From Erwinia aphidicola (GTDB lineage: Bacteria; Pseudomonadota; Gammaproteobacteria; Enterobacterales; Enterobacteriaceae): 64,000 nucleotides of DNA. Location: assembly GCF_024169515.1 (NCBI RefSeq), contig NZ_JAMKCQ010000001.1:1302001-1366000 (forward strand), in the 5' to 3' direction. Both the position numbers and the translations under genes were made by a program. The notes under the pieces were generated by a model. It ran no database searches. It was not told where the DNA came from and worked only from the letters and a program-made list of their open reading frames with translations. Positions 33,485 to 42,106 of this stretch are shown here, in pieces. Every line of letters starts with the position of its first letter. The first letter of the stretch is position 1.

Positions 33485-33630
33485 ACCACAGGAATGGAGT
33501 CAGTTAAAAGACTTTTCAACCTCTGGCGGCTAATTTACGCCGTTTCGCCTACTTCTGCCCGCATTTTACCGTTAGAATCGGGCAATTCGCCAGGAGTGCG
33601 CCTGGCCCGGTAGTAACAAGAGGAAACAGA

Positions 33631-33849
33631 ATGCAACAATCACTGCTGGAGCAGCGGCTGGAGATGCTGGAGAGCAAACTGGCGTTTCAGGAAATGACCA
33701 TTGATGAGCTGAACCATACGGTGGTACAGCACGAACTGGAGATGGCGCGCGTGCGTGAACAGATGCGCCTGCTGACCGACAAACTTAAGGCTGCCGCGCC
33801 GTCACTAATGGCCGATCAGTCCGAAGAAACCCCGCCTCCGCACTACTGA
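33631..33849 (+). CDS. slyX: SlyX family protein
   Basis: A 72-residue coiled-coil protein ([44 protein letters not shown]) ending PPPHY as in E. coli SlyX. Function unknown. It is divergent from fkpA across a 290-bp gap and convergent with slyD. Confidence 0.95.
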   Translation: MQQSLLEQRLEMLESKLAFQEMTIDELNHTVVQHELEMARVREQMRLLTDKLKAAAPSLMADQSEETPPPHY

Positions 33850-33854
33850 TCCCC

Positions 33855-33878
33855 GGTCGAGGTATGCCTCGACCCTAC
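33855..33878. repeat. dispersed palindrome, type B (after slyX)
   Basis: Perfect arms GGTCGAGG/CCTCGACC around TATG, with CTAC on one side. On the minus strand it reads GTAGGGTCGAGGC-ATACC-TCGACC, the same plan as the copies at 39505, 46411, 46466 and 60602. It begins 6 bases after the slyX stop. Confidence 0.7.
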
Positions 33879-33915
33879 ATGCCCGACTCGCGGTCGCTTA
33901 ACCCGCAGCAACCGT

Positions 33916-33945
33916 AAAAAACAAAAAGGCCACCCGCAGGTGACC
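33916..33945 (-). terminator. slyD terminator
   Basis: On the minus strand GGTCACC (33939-33945) pairs with GGTGGCC (33928-33934) with one mismatch, followed by TTTTTGTTTTTT. This is a good intrinsic terminator about 50 bases beyond the slyD stop. Confidence 0.8.
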
Positions 33946-33953
33946 TCTGACTC

Positions 33954-33986
33954 GTAGGGGGCGACCTTTTTTCCGGTCGCCCCTGC
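33954..33986. repeat. dispersed palindrome, type A (after slyD)
   Basis: GTAGGGGGCGACC, then TTTTTTCC, then GGTCGCCCC. The arms GGGCGACC/GGTCGCCC are perfect. Same plan as the elements at 55135-55164 and 59186-59216, here in the opposite orientation. It ends 12 bases from the slyD stop. Confidence 0.75.
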
Positions 33987-33997
33987 ACGGTTATCGA

Positions 33998-34546
33998 TCA
34001 GTGGCTGCAGCCGCAACCGCCAGTACCACAACCGCCCTGACCGTGGTCATGGCCGTGATCGTGGTCATGGTGATGACCGTCTTCGCCGTGAACGTGGCCG
34101 TGGGCCAGCTCTTCTTCGGTCGCAGCACGGATCGCCACAACTTCAACATTGAAGTTCAGGTTCTGGCCAGCCAGCATGTGGTTACCATCAACCACGACGT
34201 GGTCGCCGTCTACTTCAGTGATTTCAACCGGTACCGGGCCCTGATCGGTTTCTGCCAGGAAGCGCATGCCAACCTGCAGTTCGTCAACGCCCATAAATAC
34301 GTCTTTCGGTACGCGCTGCACCAGGTTCTCATCGTATTCGCCGTAGGCATCGTTTGATGCGATATTCACATCAAACTTGTCGCCAGCTTCACGATTTTCC
34401 AGCGCCTTCTCCAGCCCGGAAATCAGGGAACCATGACCGTGCAGGTAGTCCAGCGGTGCGCTCACCGGGGATTCATCAACCAACACACCATCTTCTGTAC
34501 GGACCTGGTATGCCAGGCTGACCACGAGGTCTTTTGCTACTTTCAT
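33998..34546 (-). CDS. slyD: FKBP-type isomerase and metallochaperone SlyD
   Basis: A 182-residue cytoplasmic protein: FKBP domain (1-70 and 130-145) interrupted by the insert-in-flap chaperone domain, then a metal-binding tail rich in His, Asp and Cys (HVHGEDGHHHDHDHGHDHG and GGCGTGGCGCSH). SlyD supplies nickel for hydrogenase assembly in E. coli. The tail is somewhat shorter than in E. coli (196 residues in total). Its leader carries unusual competing helices. Confidence 0.97.
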   Translation of the reverse strand: MKVAKDLVVSLAYQVRTEDGVLVDESPVSAPLDYLHGHGSLISGLEKALENREAGDKFDVNIASNDAYGEYDENLVQRVPKDVFMGVDELQVGMRFLAETDQGPVPVEITEVDGDHVVVDGNHMLAGQNLNFNVEVVAIRAATEEELAHGHVHGEDGHHHDHDHGHDHGQGGCGTGGCGCSH

Positions 34547-34566
34547 GATTACTCCTAACCGTTGAG

Positions 34567-34614
34567 AGCGTTGAGCCCTTAATTCGCTGGCTGTTTTACC
34601 AACGCTAAGGGCTC
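34567..34614 (-). promoter_or_regulatory. slyD leader with two mutually exclusive helices
   Basis: On the plus strand AGCGTTG (34567-34573) can pair with CAACGCT (34600-34606), and GAGCCCTTA (34573-34581) can pair with TAAGGGCTC (34606-34614). The two helices share bases and cross, so the RNA can adopt one or the other, or a tight pseudoknot. The slyD ribosome site AGGAG lies about 15 bases downstream on the minus strand. A -10-like TACAAT is at 34627-34632. Confidence 0.6.
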
Positions 34615-34647
34615 TAAGTGGCGCCGATTGTATCGAATTTCAACCCG

Positions 34648-34662
34648 GCTGTACTGTACAGC
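34648..34662. promoter_or_regulatory. perfect palindrome in the -35 region of slyD
   Basis: GCTGTAC-T-GTACAGC is a perfect 7-bp inverted repeat around a single base. It overlaps the place where the slyD -35 should be (17 bp from TACAAT). It resembles an operator but matches no consensus I can name; CTGT-N5-ACAG is too short for LexA. Confidence 0.5.
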
Positions 34663-34685
34663 TTAAAAAAAGCTGTGCAATTACG

Positions 34686-34892
34686 CTACTCGGGATGAAA
34701 AATTCCGATCACCTGCTCATTGCTGCGCACCTGTTCGCGCGCCTTTTTGTCGGCTTCACGCATCTGATGACCGCATTTCACACACTCGACCACATCGATA
34801 TTATTTTCCCGCCACAGGGCGAGCGTGTCGCGAGCCTGGCATTTCGGGCAGGTCGCGCCAGCGATAAAACGTTTACGCATCATAATCACCAT
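34686..34892 (-). CDS. yheV: zinc-ribbon protein YheV
   Basis: A 68-residue protein matching E. coli YheV: RKRFIAGATCPKC, then ECVKCGHQMREADKKAR and QVIGIFHPE. The two CxxC pairs form a probable zinc ribbon. Function unknown. In-frame ATGs at 34892, 34883 and 34880 leave the N-terminus uncertain by up to four residues. Confidence 0.9.
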   Translation of the reverse strand: MVIMMRKRFIAGATCPKCQARDTLALWRENNIDVVECVKCGHQMREADKKAREQVRSNEQVIGIFHPE

Positions 34893-34945
34893 TAAATTCC
34901 GCAGGAGCTGTCCTTACATTTCGGTCAGCCCATTGTGCCGGAAAC

Positions 34946-34972
34946 AGGACGACCGGAAAAAAAAGCCGCCCC
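34946..34972. repeat. degenerate type A palindrome after kefB
   Basis: GGACGACCGG, then eight A, then GCCGCCCCC resembles the type A element with mutations in both arms. On the minus strand the segment GCCC-GTTGG-GGGC followed by GGC and eight T (about 34959-34980) can also act as the kefB terminator. Confidence 0.5.
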
Positions 34973-34992
34973 CAACGGGCAGATTGATTGCA

Positions 34993-36798
34993 TTAATCTG
35001 CCTCATCCCAGCCGTCGTACTGCCGCTTCTCGTGCTGCATTTCAGCCTGGAAGATATCTTCCAGCTCGCGCCGCGCCTCTTTCACTCTGGAGATCTGCTG
35101 GCTGTCGCTGTGATTCGGCATCAGCTCACGCAGCATGCGCATATCCAGACGGCGGAAGTGCTGCTGCGCGCGGAACGCCTGATGCGGGTGCATCCCCAGC
35201 GTCATCAAGGTTTTGCGCCCCAGCTCCAGCGCACTGCTGAAGGTTTCACGGGAAAACTGCGAGACGCCAGCCTGCAGCAGCTCGTGCGCCTCAACGCGGC
35301 CCCGGGCGCGCGCCAGAATTTGCAGATGCGGGAAATGGTGCTGGCAGAGGTGAACAATCTCCATCGCATCTTCCGGGCCGTTACAGGTTATCACGATCGA
35401 CTGCGCGGTTTCTGCTCCGGCGGCACGCAATAGCTCCAGTTCGGTAGCATCACCGTAATACACCTTGTAACCATATTTGCGCATCAGGCTGACCGCACTG
35501 ATATCGCGTTCCAGCACCGTAATGCGCTTTTGGTTAGCCATCAGCAGGCGCGCCACTACCTGACCGAATCGACCAAAGCCGACCACGATCACCTGCGGTT
35601 TATCATCTTCAACAAACGGCTTCTCGGCGGAGTCATCCACTTCATTGAAGCGGCGTTCAAGGATTTTATCCACGCCCTGCATCAGCAGCGGCGTGGTCAT
35701 CATCGATAGCGTCACCGTCACCAGCAGCAGCGGCATCTGATCCCCGCTAAACAGCTTCGCAGAAGAAGCGGCAGAGAACAGCACGAAGGCAAACTCACCG
35801 CCCTGGCTAAGCACCGTTGAGAACTGCAGCCGTTCGGAGCTGCGCAGGCCGTAGATGCGCGACAGCAGATACAGCACCGCCACCTTCACCGCGACCAGAA
35901 TCACCACTCCGGCGAGGATCTCAACAATATGGGTATAGAGCACGCCGAGGTTAAGCGCCATGCCGACCGAAATAAAGAACAGCCCCAGCAGCAAGCCTTT
36001 AAACGGATCAATCGCGATTTCCAGCTCGTGGCGATATTCACTTTCCGCCAGCAGGATACCGGCAATAAAGGTACCGAGCGCCATCGACAGCCCGAGCGCA
36101 TCCATAAACAACGCCGAGCCAAGCACCAGCAGCAGCGCCGCGGCGGTAAACACTTCGCGCACGCCGGAAGCGGCAATAAAGCGGAAAATCGGCCGCAGCA
36201 GATAGCGCCCGCCGATCAGCATGCCGCCAAAGGCCAGCACCTTCATGCCCACCTTCATCCAGTCGGTATGACCGCTGTCGCCGCCGGCCAGTAACGGCAC
36301 CAGCGCCAGCGCCGGGATCACCGCCAGGTCCTGGAACAGCAGCACCGAGAAGCCGAGCTGCCCGGATTCATTGTGGTTCATGCCTTTATCGCGCATCAGC
36401 TGTAAGGCCATCGCGGTGGATGACATCGCCAGCCCGATGCCGCCGATAGCGGCCGCCTGCCAGGAGAAGTCGGTCAGCAGCAGCAGGCCGCCGAGCACCG
36501 CGGCGCTCAGGATCACCTGCGCCGCACCGACGCCAAATATTGAGCGCCGCAGCTCCCACAGTTTCGACGGTTTCAGCTCCAGCCCGATGATAAACATCAG
36601 GAACACCACGCCAAGCTCGGAGAAGTGCAGGATCTCGTCTACGTCGCTGATAAAGCCCAGTCCCCAGGGACCAATGGCAATCCCCGCGAGCAGATACCCC
36701 AACACCGCACCGATGCCAAGACGGGCCGCAATCGGCACCGCAATCACCGCCGCAAACAGGTAAACAACACCGGCGGTCAGGAGGCTTTGTCCTTCCAT
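34993..36798 (-). CDS. kefB: glutathione-regulated potassium/proton antiporter KefB
   Basis: A 601-residue inner-membrane K+ efflux system that acidifies the cytoplasm during electrophile stress. The CPA2 membrane domain (about 1-380, 12-13 helices) is followed by a KTN/RCK domain with the NAD-binding loop [15 protein letters not shown] and [14 protein letters not shown]. Glutathione holds it closed and glutathione adducts open it. The kefG ancillary gene directly precedes it with no spacer. Confidence 0.98.
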   Translation of the reverse strand: MEGQSLLTAGVVYLFAAVIAVPIAARLGIGAVLGYLLAGIAIGPWGLGFISDVDEILHFSELGVVFLMFIIGLELKPSKLWELRRSIFGVGAAQVILSAAVLGGLLLLTDFSWQAAAIGGIGLAMSSTAMALQLMRDKGMNHNESGQLGFSVLLFQDLAVIPALALVPLLAGGDSGHTDWMKVGMKVLAFGGMLIGGRYLLRPIFRFIAASGVREVFTAAALLLVLGSALFMDALGLSMALGTFIAGILLAESEYRHELEIAIDPFKGLLLGLFFISVGMALNLGVLYTHIVEILAGVVILVAVKVAVLYLLSRIYGLRSSERLQFSTVLSQGGEFAFVLFSAASSAKLFSGDQMPLLLVTVTLSMMTTPLLMQGVDKILERRFNEVDDSAEKPFVEDDKPQVIVVGFGRFGQVVARLLMANQKRITVLERDISAVSLMRKYGYKVYYGDATELELLRAAGAETAQSIVITCNGPEDAMEIVHLCQHHFPHLQILARARGRVEAHELLQAGVSQFSRETFSSALELGRKTLMTLGMHPHQAFRAQQHFRRLDMRMLRELMPNHSDSQQISRVKEARRELEDIFQAEMQHEKRQYDGWDEAD

Positions 36799-37353
36799 CT
36801 AAACTCCTCCATGGGGCAGCGGATTGGCCAGCCAGTCGCCATAGGCGCGGGCATAATTGTTCAGCACGTCGGCAGACTGGCGGCGCGCCCAGTAGATAAT
36901 CATCGGCGTCAGCCAGTGCATGCTGCACATCTGCGCCGTCAGTTCGAACGGGCGCATAATGTCCGACATCGGATAACGGTTCAGCCCCTCCTGATGGTAG
37001 GCGGCCTCCGGTTCACCGGTGGTGATCACGCTGCGCCAGTATTTTCCTTCCAGCACGTTACCGCCCACGCCGCTGGCAAAGCCGCGCGACAGCACGCGAT
37101 CCAGCCACTCTTTCAGCAGCGCCGGGCAGCTATAAGTGTAAAGCGGGTGCTGGAAAACAATGATTTGATGTTCACGCAGCAGCTGTTGCTCGTGGTGAAT
37201 ATCGATAAAAAAATCCGGATAGTGTGCATACAGGTCGTGGACCGTCACATTGTCCAGATTTCTGGCCGGCTGAAGCAAAACGCGATTGGCAATCGAATCC
37301 TGAGACTCCGGGTGGGCGTACAACAGCAGGACTTTAGGCGGCTGCGACATCAT
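36799..37353 (-). CDS. kefG: KefB ancillary oxidoreductase KefG
   Basis: A 184-residue flavodoxin-fold quinone-oxidoreductase-like protein needed for full KefB activity. Motifs [30 protein letters not shown] and [12 protein letters not shown] are typical. The start is the first of two adjacent ATGs (37353), with GGAGG 5 bases upstream. It is divergent from yheS. Confidence 0.96.
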   Translation of the reverse strand: MMSQPPKVLLLYAHPESQDSIANRVLLQPARNLDNVTVHDLYAHYPDFFIDIHHEQQLLREHQIIVFQHPLYTYSCPALLKEWLDRVLSRGFASGVGGNVLEGKYWRSVITTGEPEAAYHQEGLNRYPMSDIMRPFELTAQMCSMHWLTPMIIYWARRQSADVLNNYARAYGDWLANPLPHGGV

Positions 37354-37475
37354 TCCCCTCCAAATCGTCGTCATGGCGGGTGATTTCCGCTACCATGCTC
37401 GACGCAACGGAACTGTTTGATTCCGAAAACTGATTATGATGGCTTAATTTAACATACTCTGAACTTACGGCGCTT

Positions 37476-39377
37476 ATGATTGTATTCTCTGCATTACAAA
37501 TCCGTCGCGGTGTCCACGTCCTGCTCGACAACGCGACCGCAACCATTAACCCCGGCCAAAAAGTGGGCCTGGTGGGTAAGAATGGCTGCGGCAAATCGAC
37601 CCTGCTGGCGCTGCTGAAAGACGAGATAAGCGCCGACGCGGGCAGTTTCAACTATCCGGGAAACTGGTCACTGGCGTGGGTCAATCAGGAGACCCCGGCG
37701 CTGGATATTCCCGCCATTGAGTATGTTATCGACGGCGACCGCGAATTTCGTCAGCTTGAGTCTGAATTAGCGCACGCGAATGAGATAGACGATGGTCACG
37801 CCATCGCCACGCTGCACGGCAAGCTCGATGCGGTGCAGGCATGGACCATTCAGTCACGCGCTGCCAGCCTGCTGGACGGCCTTGGATTCACCCAGGAACA
37901 GCTGCAGCGCCCGGTCAGCGACTTCTCGGGCGGCTGGCGCATGCGCCTTAACCTCGCCCAGGCGCTGATTTGCCGTTCCGACCTGCTGCTGCTCGATGAG
38001 CCAACCAACCACCTCGATCTTGATGCGGTGATCTGGCTGGAGCGCTGGCTGAAAAGCTATACCGGCACGCTGATCCTGATCTCCCACGACCGCGACTTCC
38101 TCGATCCGGTGGTGGATAAAATTCTGCATATCGAACAGCAGTCAATTTTTGAGTACACCGGCAACTACAGCTCGTTCGAGATCCAGCGCGCCACTAAACT
38201 CTCGCAGCAGCAGTCGATGTTTGAAAACCAGCAGCTGAAAGTCGCGCACCTGCAAAGTTTCATTGAGCGCTTTAAGGCCAAAGCCACCAAGGCAAAACAG
38301 GCTCAGAGCCGTATTAAAATGCTGGAGCGCATGGAGCTGATCGCCCCGGCGCACGTCGACAACCCCTTTACCTTTAGCTTCCGCGCACCTGAAAACCTGC
38401 CGAACCCACTGCTGAAGATGGAAAAAGTCAGCGCCGGTTATGGCGATCGTAAAATCCTTAACTCGATCAAGCTCAACCTGGTTCCCGGCTCGCGCATTGG
38501 CCTGCTGGGGCGCAACGGCGCGGGTAAATCCACGCTGATCAAACTACTGGCGGGCGAGCTAGCGCCATTACAGGGCGACATTGGCTTAGCGAAAGGCATC
38601 AAGCTCGGCTACTTCGCTCAGCATCAGCTGGAGTTCCTGCGCGCTGACGAATCGCCGATCCAGCATCTGGTGCGCCTCGCGCCGAAAGTGCTGGAGCAGC
38701 AGCTGCGCGACTACCTCGGCGGCTTTGGCTTCCAGGGCGATAAAGTCAGCGAAGAGACCCGCCGTTTTTCCGGCGGCGAGAAAGCCCGGCTGGTGCTGGC
38801 GCTGATCGTCTGGCAGCGCCCGAACCTGCTGCTGCTGGATGAACCCACCAACCACCTTGACCTTGATATGCGCCAGGCGCTGACTGAGGCGCTGATTGAC
38901 TTCGAAGGCGCGCTGGTTGTTGTCTCGCACGACCGCCACCTGCTGCGTTCGACCACCGACGATCTCTACCTGGTACACGACGGGAAAGTGGAAGCATTTG
39001 AAGGCGACCTGGAAGATTATCAGCAGTGGCTGAGCGACCTGCAGAAGCAGACAGTGGCCGATGCCGCGCCAAAAGCCGACAGCGCCAATAGCGCTCAGGC
39101 ACGCAAGGACCAAAAGCGCCGGGAAGCGGAGCTGCGCACCCAGACTCAGCCGCTGCGCAAGCAGATTGAGAAGCTGGAAAAGCAGATGGAGAAGCATAAC
39201 GCCGAGCTGAGCGCGGCCGAAGGGAAGCTCTCCGACAGCGCCATCTACGAGCAAGCACGCAAAGCCGACCTCACTGCGGCGCTGCAGCAGCAGGCAACGG
39301 CGAAATCGGCCTTAGAAGAGTGTGAGATGGAATGGCTGGCAGCGCAGGAAGAGTTAGAGTCGATCATCAACGCCTGA
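37476..39377 (+). CDS. yheS: ABC-F family ATPase YheS
   Basis: A 633-residue soluble protein with two ABC ATPase domains. Walker A GKNGCGKST and GRNGAGKST, two LLLLDEPTNHLD Walker B motifs and signatures FSGGWRMRL and FSGGEKARL are present, joined by the P-site tRNA interaction motif linker (about 235-310). The charged C-terminal coiled coil (KRREAELRTQTQPLRKQIEKL) follows. ABC-F proteins bind the ribosomal E site; YheS is reported to act on certain stalled nascent chains. No membrane segment is present. Confidence 0.97.
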   Translation: MIVFSALQIRRGVHVLLDNATATINPGQKVGLVGKNGCGKSTLLALLKDEISADAGSFNYPGNWSLAWVNQETPALDIPAIEYVIDGDREFRQLESELAHANEIDDGHAIATLHGKLDAVQAWTIQSRAASLLDGLGFTQEQLQRPVSDFSGGWRMRLNLAQALICRSDLLLLDEPTNHLDLDAVIWLERWLKSYTGTLILISHDRDFLDPVVDKILHIEQQSIFEYTGNYSSFEIQRATKLSQQQSMFENQQLKVAHLQSFIERFKAKATKAKQAQSRIKMLERMELIAPAHVDNPFTFSFRAPENLPNPLLKMEKVSAGYGDRKILNSIKLNLVPGSRIGLLGRNGAGKSTLIKLLAGELAPLQGDIGLAKGIKLGYFAQHQLEFLRADESPIQHLVRLAPKVLEQQLRDYLGGFGFQGDKVSEETRRFSGGEKARLVLALIVWQRPNLLLLDEPTNHLDLDMRQALTEALIDFEGALVVVSHDRHLLRSTTDDLYLVHDGKVEAFEGDLEDYQQWLSDLQKQTVADAAPKADSANSAQARKDQKRREAELRTQTQPLRKQIEKLEKQMEKHNAELSAAEGKLSDSAIYEQARKADLTAALQQQATAKSALEECEMEWLAAQEELESIINA

Positions 39378-39387
39378 TGCAGCAGTT

Positions 39388-39528
39388 CGGGCGCGGCATG
39401 CCACGCCCCTGCGACACTGATTTATTGGGGTGGCGCACTGTGGAACACCGCCGGGCGCGGCATGCCACGCCCCTGCGACACTGATTTGCCGGAATAGCGC
39501 ATTCGTAGGGGTCGGGCATGCCCGACCC
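39388..39528. repeat. repeat cluster: two 36-bp direct repeats and a type B palindrome
   Basis: Two identical 36-bp copies lie at 39388-39423 and 39452-39487 (starts 64 bp apart). Each contains the palindromic core GGGCGCGGCATGCCACGCCC. Their flanks are also similar (TGGCGCACTG and TAGCGCATTC). A third, canonical type B palindrome (GTAGGGGTCGGGCATGCCCG plus ACCC) follows at 39505-39528. The cluster fills the gap between the convergent yheS and nadV genes and marks the left edge of the accessory block. Confidence 0.85.
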
Positions 39529-39543
39529 GAATCCCGCATCCCG

Positions 39544-41031
39544 CTACTGCGCTGCCAGACGCTGACGCAGCGTGGTCAGATCCTCCACGTTATACAGCTT
39601 TCCATCCAGGAAACGCATTTTCAGTTCCCCGCCCTGCTCCTGCTGCCAGCTCTGACCGTCCAGCAGCCGGTATTTCCCTTCATCATCTTTTTCCACCCGT
39701 AACAGACCGCGCGCAGAGTTTTTCATGCCGTTGTCGGTTTTCGGCTGTTTGAAGATCTCACGCCCCTCTCCGTGCACTTCGCCATACGTCGCTTTCATGG
39801 CGAAACCAAAAGTGTCACGCGTGTTGTACTGGTACGTATAAGACCCGACGCCGAACACCACATTGCTGCTGGCAAAGCCTTTGGCCTCCAGACGACTCAG
39901 GATCTGATTGGCACGCTCGAGGGTAATCGAGTCGCCGTAGATCAGGCCCACGTGCGGGTCCAGCACCTTGTAGCCCCTGGCATTGACCGTGCCGCCGAAG
40001 ATCTCCCACAGCACTTCGACCGACCCTTTCTGCTGTGCGCTACGAGCCGGATCGCGGTCGGCATCGTCGCCGCTGCCGCACAGTATTTCCACCGGGTCAC
40101 CGCTGTCAGGGCGGAACACCAGACGGCCTTCACGCGCCACGATCTCGGGTTTGAGCTCACGGCTGTATTCGGTCAGCACCTTCCAGTAATCCCAGGTATC
40201 CGACACCACCGACACAAACCCGGTCGGATAAAGTTCCGTCAGCAGACGACGGAAGGTCGCGATCTCACCCTGCTGCTCCCCCATGCACATCACGCTGTGC
40301 TCGGTGGCGGGAATACTCCCGGCAATAAACGTCCCTTCTGCCGGGCGGTAATATTTTTGTGCATAGAGGACAGAAGGCAGGCTGTCAGTTCCGGTAAAAC
40401 TCAGCAGGTGGCCAACCCCCGACTGTGCAGCATCATGCAGGCCGGACATGCCGCGAAATGAGAAGTCATGACACTGAAAATCAACATGTGTCATATCGTC
40501 ACAGGTACGTTCCGCCCACAGCTGACAAATCTGGCGATAGTGGTGCGCCACGGTCGCATTGGTGGAGGACTTCCACAGCTCTGCCGACATCACGCTCTCA
40601 AGGTAGTTAACCAGCCAGAAAAACTCATCCACGGTATTGGTGATGGTCAGTACCGGTATTTTCATCGACACTTTACTGCCCTCGTCCAGGCTTTTGATCG
40701 CCAGCGGCAAATAGCCCAGGCGATGCAGTGCGCGGATATGCTCCACGCTGACGCTATTTTTACCCAGGTAGCTGTCCATCAGCTGCTGATACTCGCCCAC
40801 TACCTGCTCTTCCGGCTGAGCAAAAAATTTGTCATTAAACAAATCGACCATAAACCACTGTAAAAAACCCTGCAGGCCGAAAAACACCAGGGCATCATCC
40901 GCCAGCGGCGAGTGGAAATACCGGTTCCCACGCGGGGTAAAGTTGCTGTACACGCGGTTGGTTCCCGCCGGGTACTGTTCGCGATGTGAGGTTTTGTAGC
41001 CGTCGATAGCCAGAATCGGATTAATTTGCAT
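39544..41031 (-). CDS. nadV: nicotinamide phosphoribosyltransferase NadV
   Basis: A 495-residue NAMPT-family enzyme that makes nicotinamide mononucleotide from nicotinamide and PRPP, a direct NAD salvage route absent from E. coli K-12. Key residues by comparison with human NAMPT are visible: D216 (FTGTDS), the phosphoenzyme histidine H245 (GSIPATEHS), R307 and D309 (VFRPDSGDP). The ATG at 41031 overlaps the end of the upstream PRPP-synthetase-like gene by 11 bases, so substrate supply and use are translationally coupled. Confidence 0.95.
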   Translation of the reverse strand: MQINPILAIDGYKTSHREQYPAGTNRVYSNFTPRGNRYFHSPLADDALVFFGLQGFLQWFMVDLFNDKFFAQPEEQVVGEYQQLMDSYLGKNSVSVEHIRALHRLGYLPLAIKSLDEGSKVSMKIPVLTITNTVDEFFWLVNYLESVMSAELWKSSTNATVAHHYRQICQLWAERTCDDMTHVDFQCHDFSFRGMSGLHDAAQSGVGHLLSFTGTDSLPSVLYAQKYYRPAEGTFIAGSIPATEHSVMCMGEQQGEIATFRRLLTELYPTGFVSVVSDTWDYWKVLTEYSRELKPEIVAREGRLVFRPDSGDPVEILCGSGDDADRDPARSAQQKGSVEVLWEIFGGTVNARGYKVLDPHVGLIYGDSITLERANQILSRLEAKGFASSNVVFGVGSYTYQYNTRDTFGFAMKATYGEVHGEGREIFKQPKTDNGMKNSARGLLRVEKDDEGKYRLLDGQSWQQEQGGELKMRFLDGKLYNVEDLTTLRQRLAAQ

Positions 41032-41896
41032 GGGATGCTCCTTCACTGCGGTAAATGGTGTCGATATCAATCAGCTCTACACGCTCCTGCGCTAATTCTT
41101 CCCCGGCCAGTGAGGTGGTGGTCCAGATACGGTCGATACCCTGGCTCAACAGGTGATCTACCCCTTTACTGAACAGGCCATGCGTGACGTACAGGCTGAC
41201 CGAACGCGCACCGGCAGCACGTAGCACCGCAGCTGAACCGATAAAGGTGCCGCCGGCATCGCAGAGGTCGTCAGCGATCAGCACATCCCTGTTGGCTACG
41301 TCACCTTTCAGCAGTTCGAATCCACTCAGGGCGCCGGTAGCAATATCGCGATGCTTACCGAGAATGCCGTATTCGGCGGCGTTGACCTGCTGCGCCAGCG
41401 CATGCACCTTCTTCAACGCGCCGGCATCGGGCGCAACCAGCATCATGCCCTGCGCCAGTTCATCCCTCAGCGTTCGGCTGTGGATCAGAGCGCGATGCTG
41501 TGGGATCGCCACCAGACGGTCAACAACGCCTGCGGCCACATCGCTGTGCGGGTCAACGACCACCACCCGGTCAAAGCGCAGTTGATTGAGAAAACCGGCA
41601 AACACCTTCAGCGCAAAGCTCTCGCCGTCACGCAGGGTACGGTCCTGGCGGGCATAGGGCAGCCACGGCAGCTCAAGCGTGGTCTGGCGCAGCAGGCAGC
41701 GCTGGCGCACCGCATCCAGTATCTGCGCGACCAGCATCAGGTCATCCAGAGTCTGCATCGCACTGGCACGCAGCGTCAGGGTGGTGGCCTGCGGATCAAG
41801 CGGCGACAGCACACGTCCCCAGATCGCACCGTCAGGAAAACGGCCGCTTTCCAGCGCGGCATCCTGACCATCAAGGGTTAATTGCAGTTTCATCAT
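41021..41896 (-). CDS. PRPP synthetase-like protein of the NAD salvage operon
   Basis: A 291-residue ribose-phosphate pyrophosphokinase homologue. It has the ATP-loop segment LPWLPYARQDRTLRDGES, the VVDPHSD metal site and the PRPP-binding loop VLIADDLCDAGGT. It is shorter and more divergent than housekeeping Prs (about 315 residues), as is typical of the paralogue linked to nadV. It presumably makes PRPP for NadV. The start is the first of two ATGs (41896), with AAGGAG 6-7 bases upstream. Housekeeping prs is not in the window. Confidence 0.88.
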   Translation of the reverse strand: MMKLQLTLDGQDAALESGRFPDGAIWGRVLSPLDPQATTLTLRASAMQTLDDLMLVAQILDAVRQRCLLRQTTLELPWLPYARQDRTLRDGESFALKVFAGFLNQLRFDRVVVVDPHSDVAAGVVDRLVAIPQHRALIHSRTLRDELAQGMMLVAPDAGALKKVHALAQQVNAAEYGILGKHRDIATGALSGFELLKGDVANRDVLIADDLCDAGGTFIGSAAVLRAAGARSVSLYVTHGLFSKGVDHLLSQGIDRIWTTTSLAGEELAQERVELIDIDTIYRSEGASHAN

Positions 41897-41920
41897 CGCA
41901 GACTCCTTTTGATTTATTAA

Positions 41921-41956
41921 TGTCTCAAGGACACTTATATAATTGTCCAAGAGACA
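41921..41956. promoter_or_regulatory. double operator in front of prs-nadV (probable NrtR sites)
   Basis: A 36-bp inverted repeat centred on TTATATAA has arms TGTCTCAAGGACA (41921-41933) and TGTCCAAGAGACA (41944-41956). Each arm is also a small inverted repeat TGTC-N5-GACA, and their centres are 23 bp apart, about two helical turns. It starts 25 bp upstream of the prs-like gene, where a repressor would block the promoter. Confidence 0.8.
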
Positions 41957-42076
41957 CTTATTCACAAGCAAAAAATAACCTACGAAAAGAAAATCTTTTA
42001 ACAGTATGATTTTAAATAAAATAAATCTTATGAAAAAGGATGGCGTTATTGAATCATGACGCCAGGGCTGGTAGTG

Positions 42077-42089
42077 TGTCCCAGCGACA
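42077..42089. promoter_or_regulatory. third TGTC-N5-GACA site in front of nrtR
   Basis: TGTCCCAGCGACA repeats the arm pattern of the double operator. It lies 18 bp before the nrtR start codon, overlapping the probable nrtR promoter or leader, which suggests autoregulation by the NrtR protein. Confidence 0.7.
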
Positions 42090-42106
42090 CTTCCTGCAGG
42101 AACCCT

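Noticed and set aside
38586..39254. 222-codon minus-strand frame opposite yheS.
   Set aside because: Antisense shadow of the ABC-F gene, which has all ATPase motifs.
39388..39528. Possible CRISPR-like array (36-bp identical repeats).
   Set aside because: Only two exact copies, the repeats contain an internal palindrome typical of intergenic elements, the 28-base spacer resembles the other flank, and no cas genes are near.
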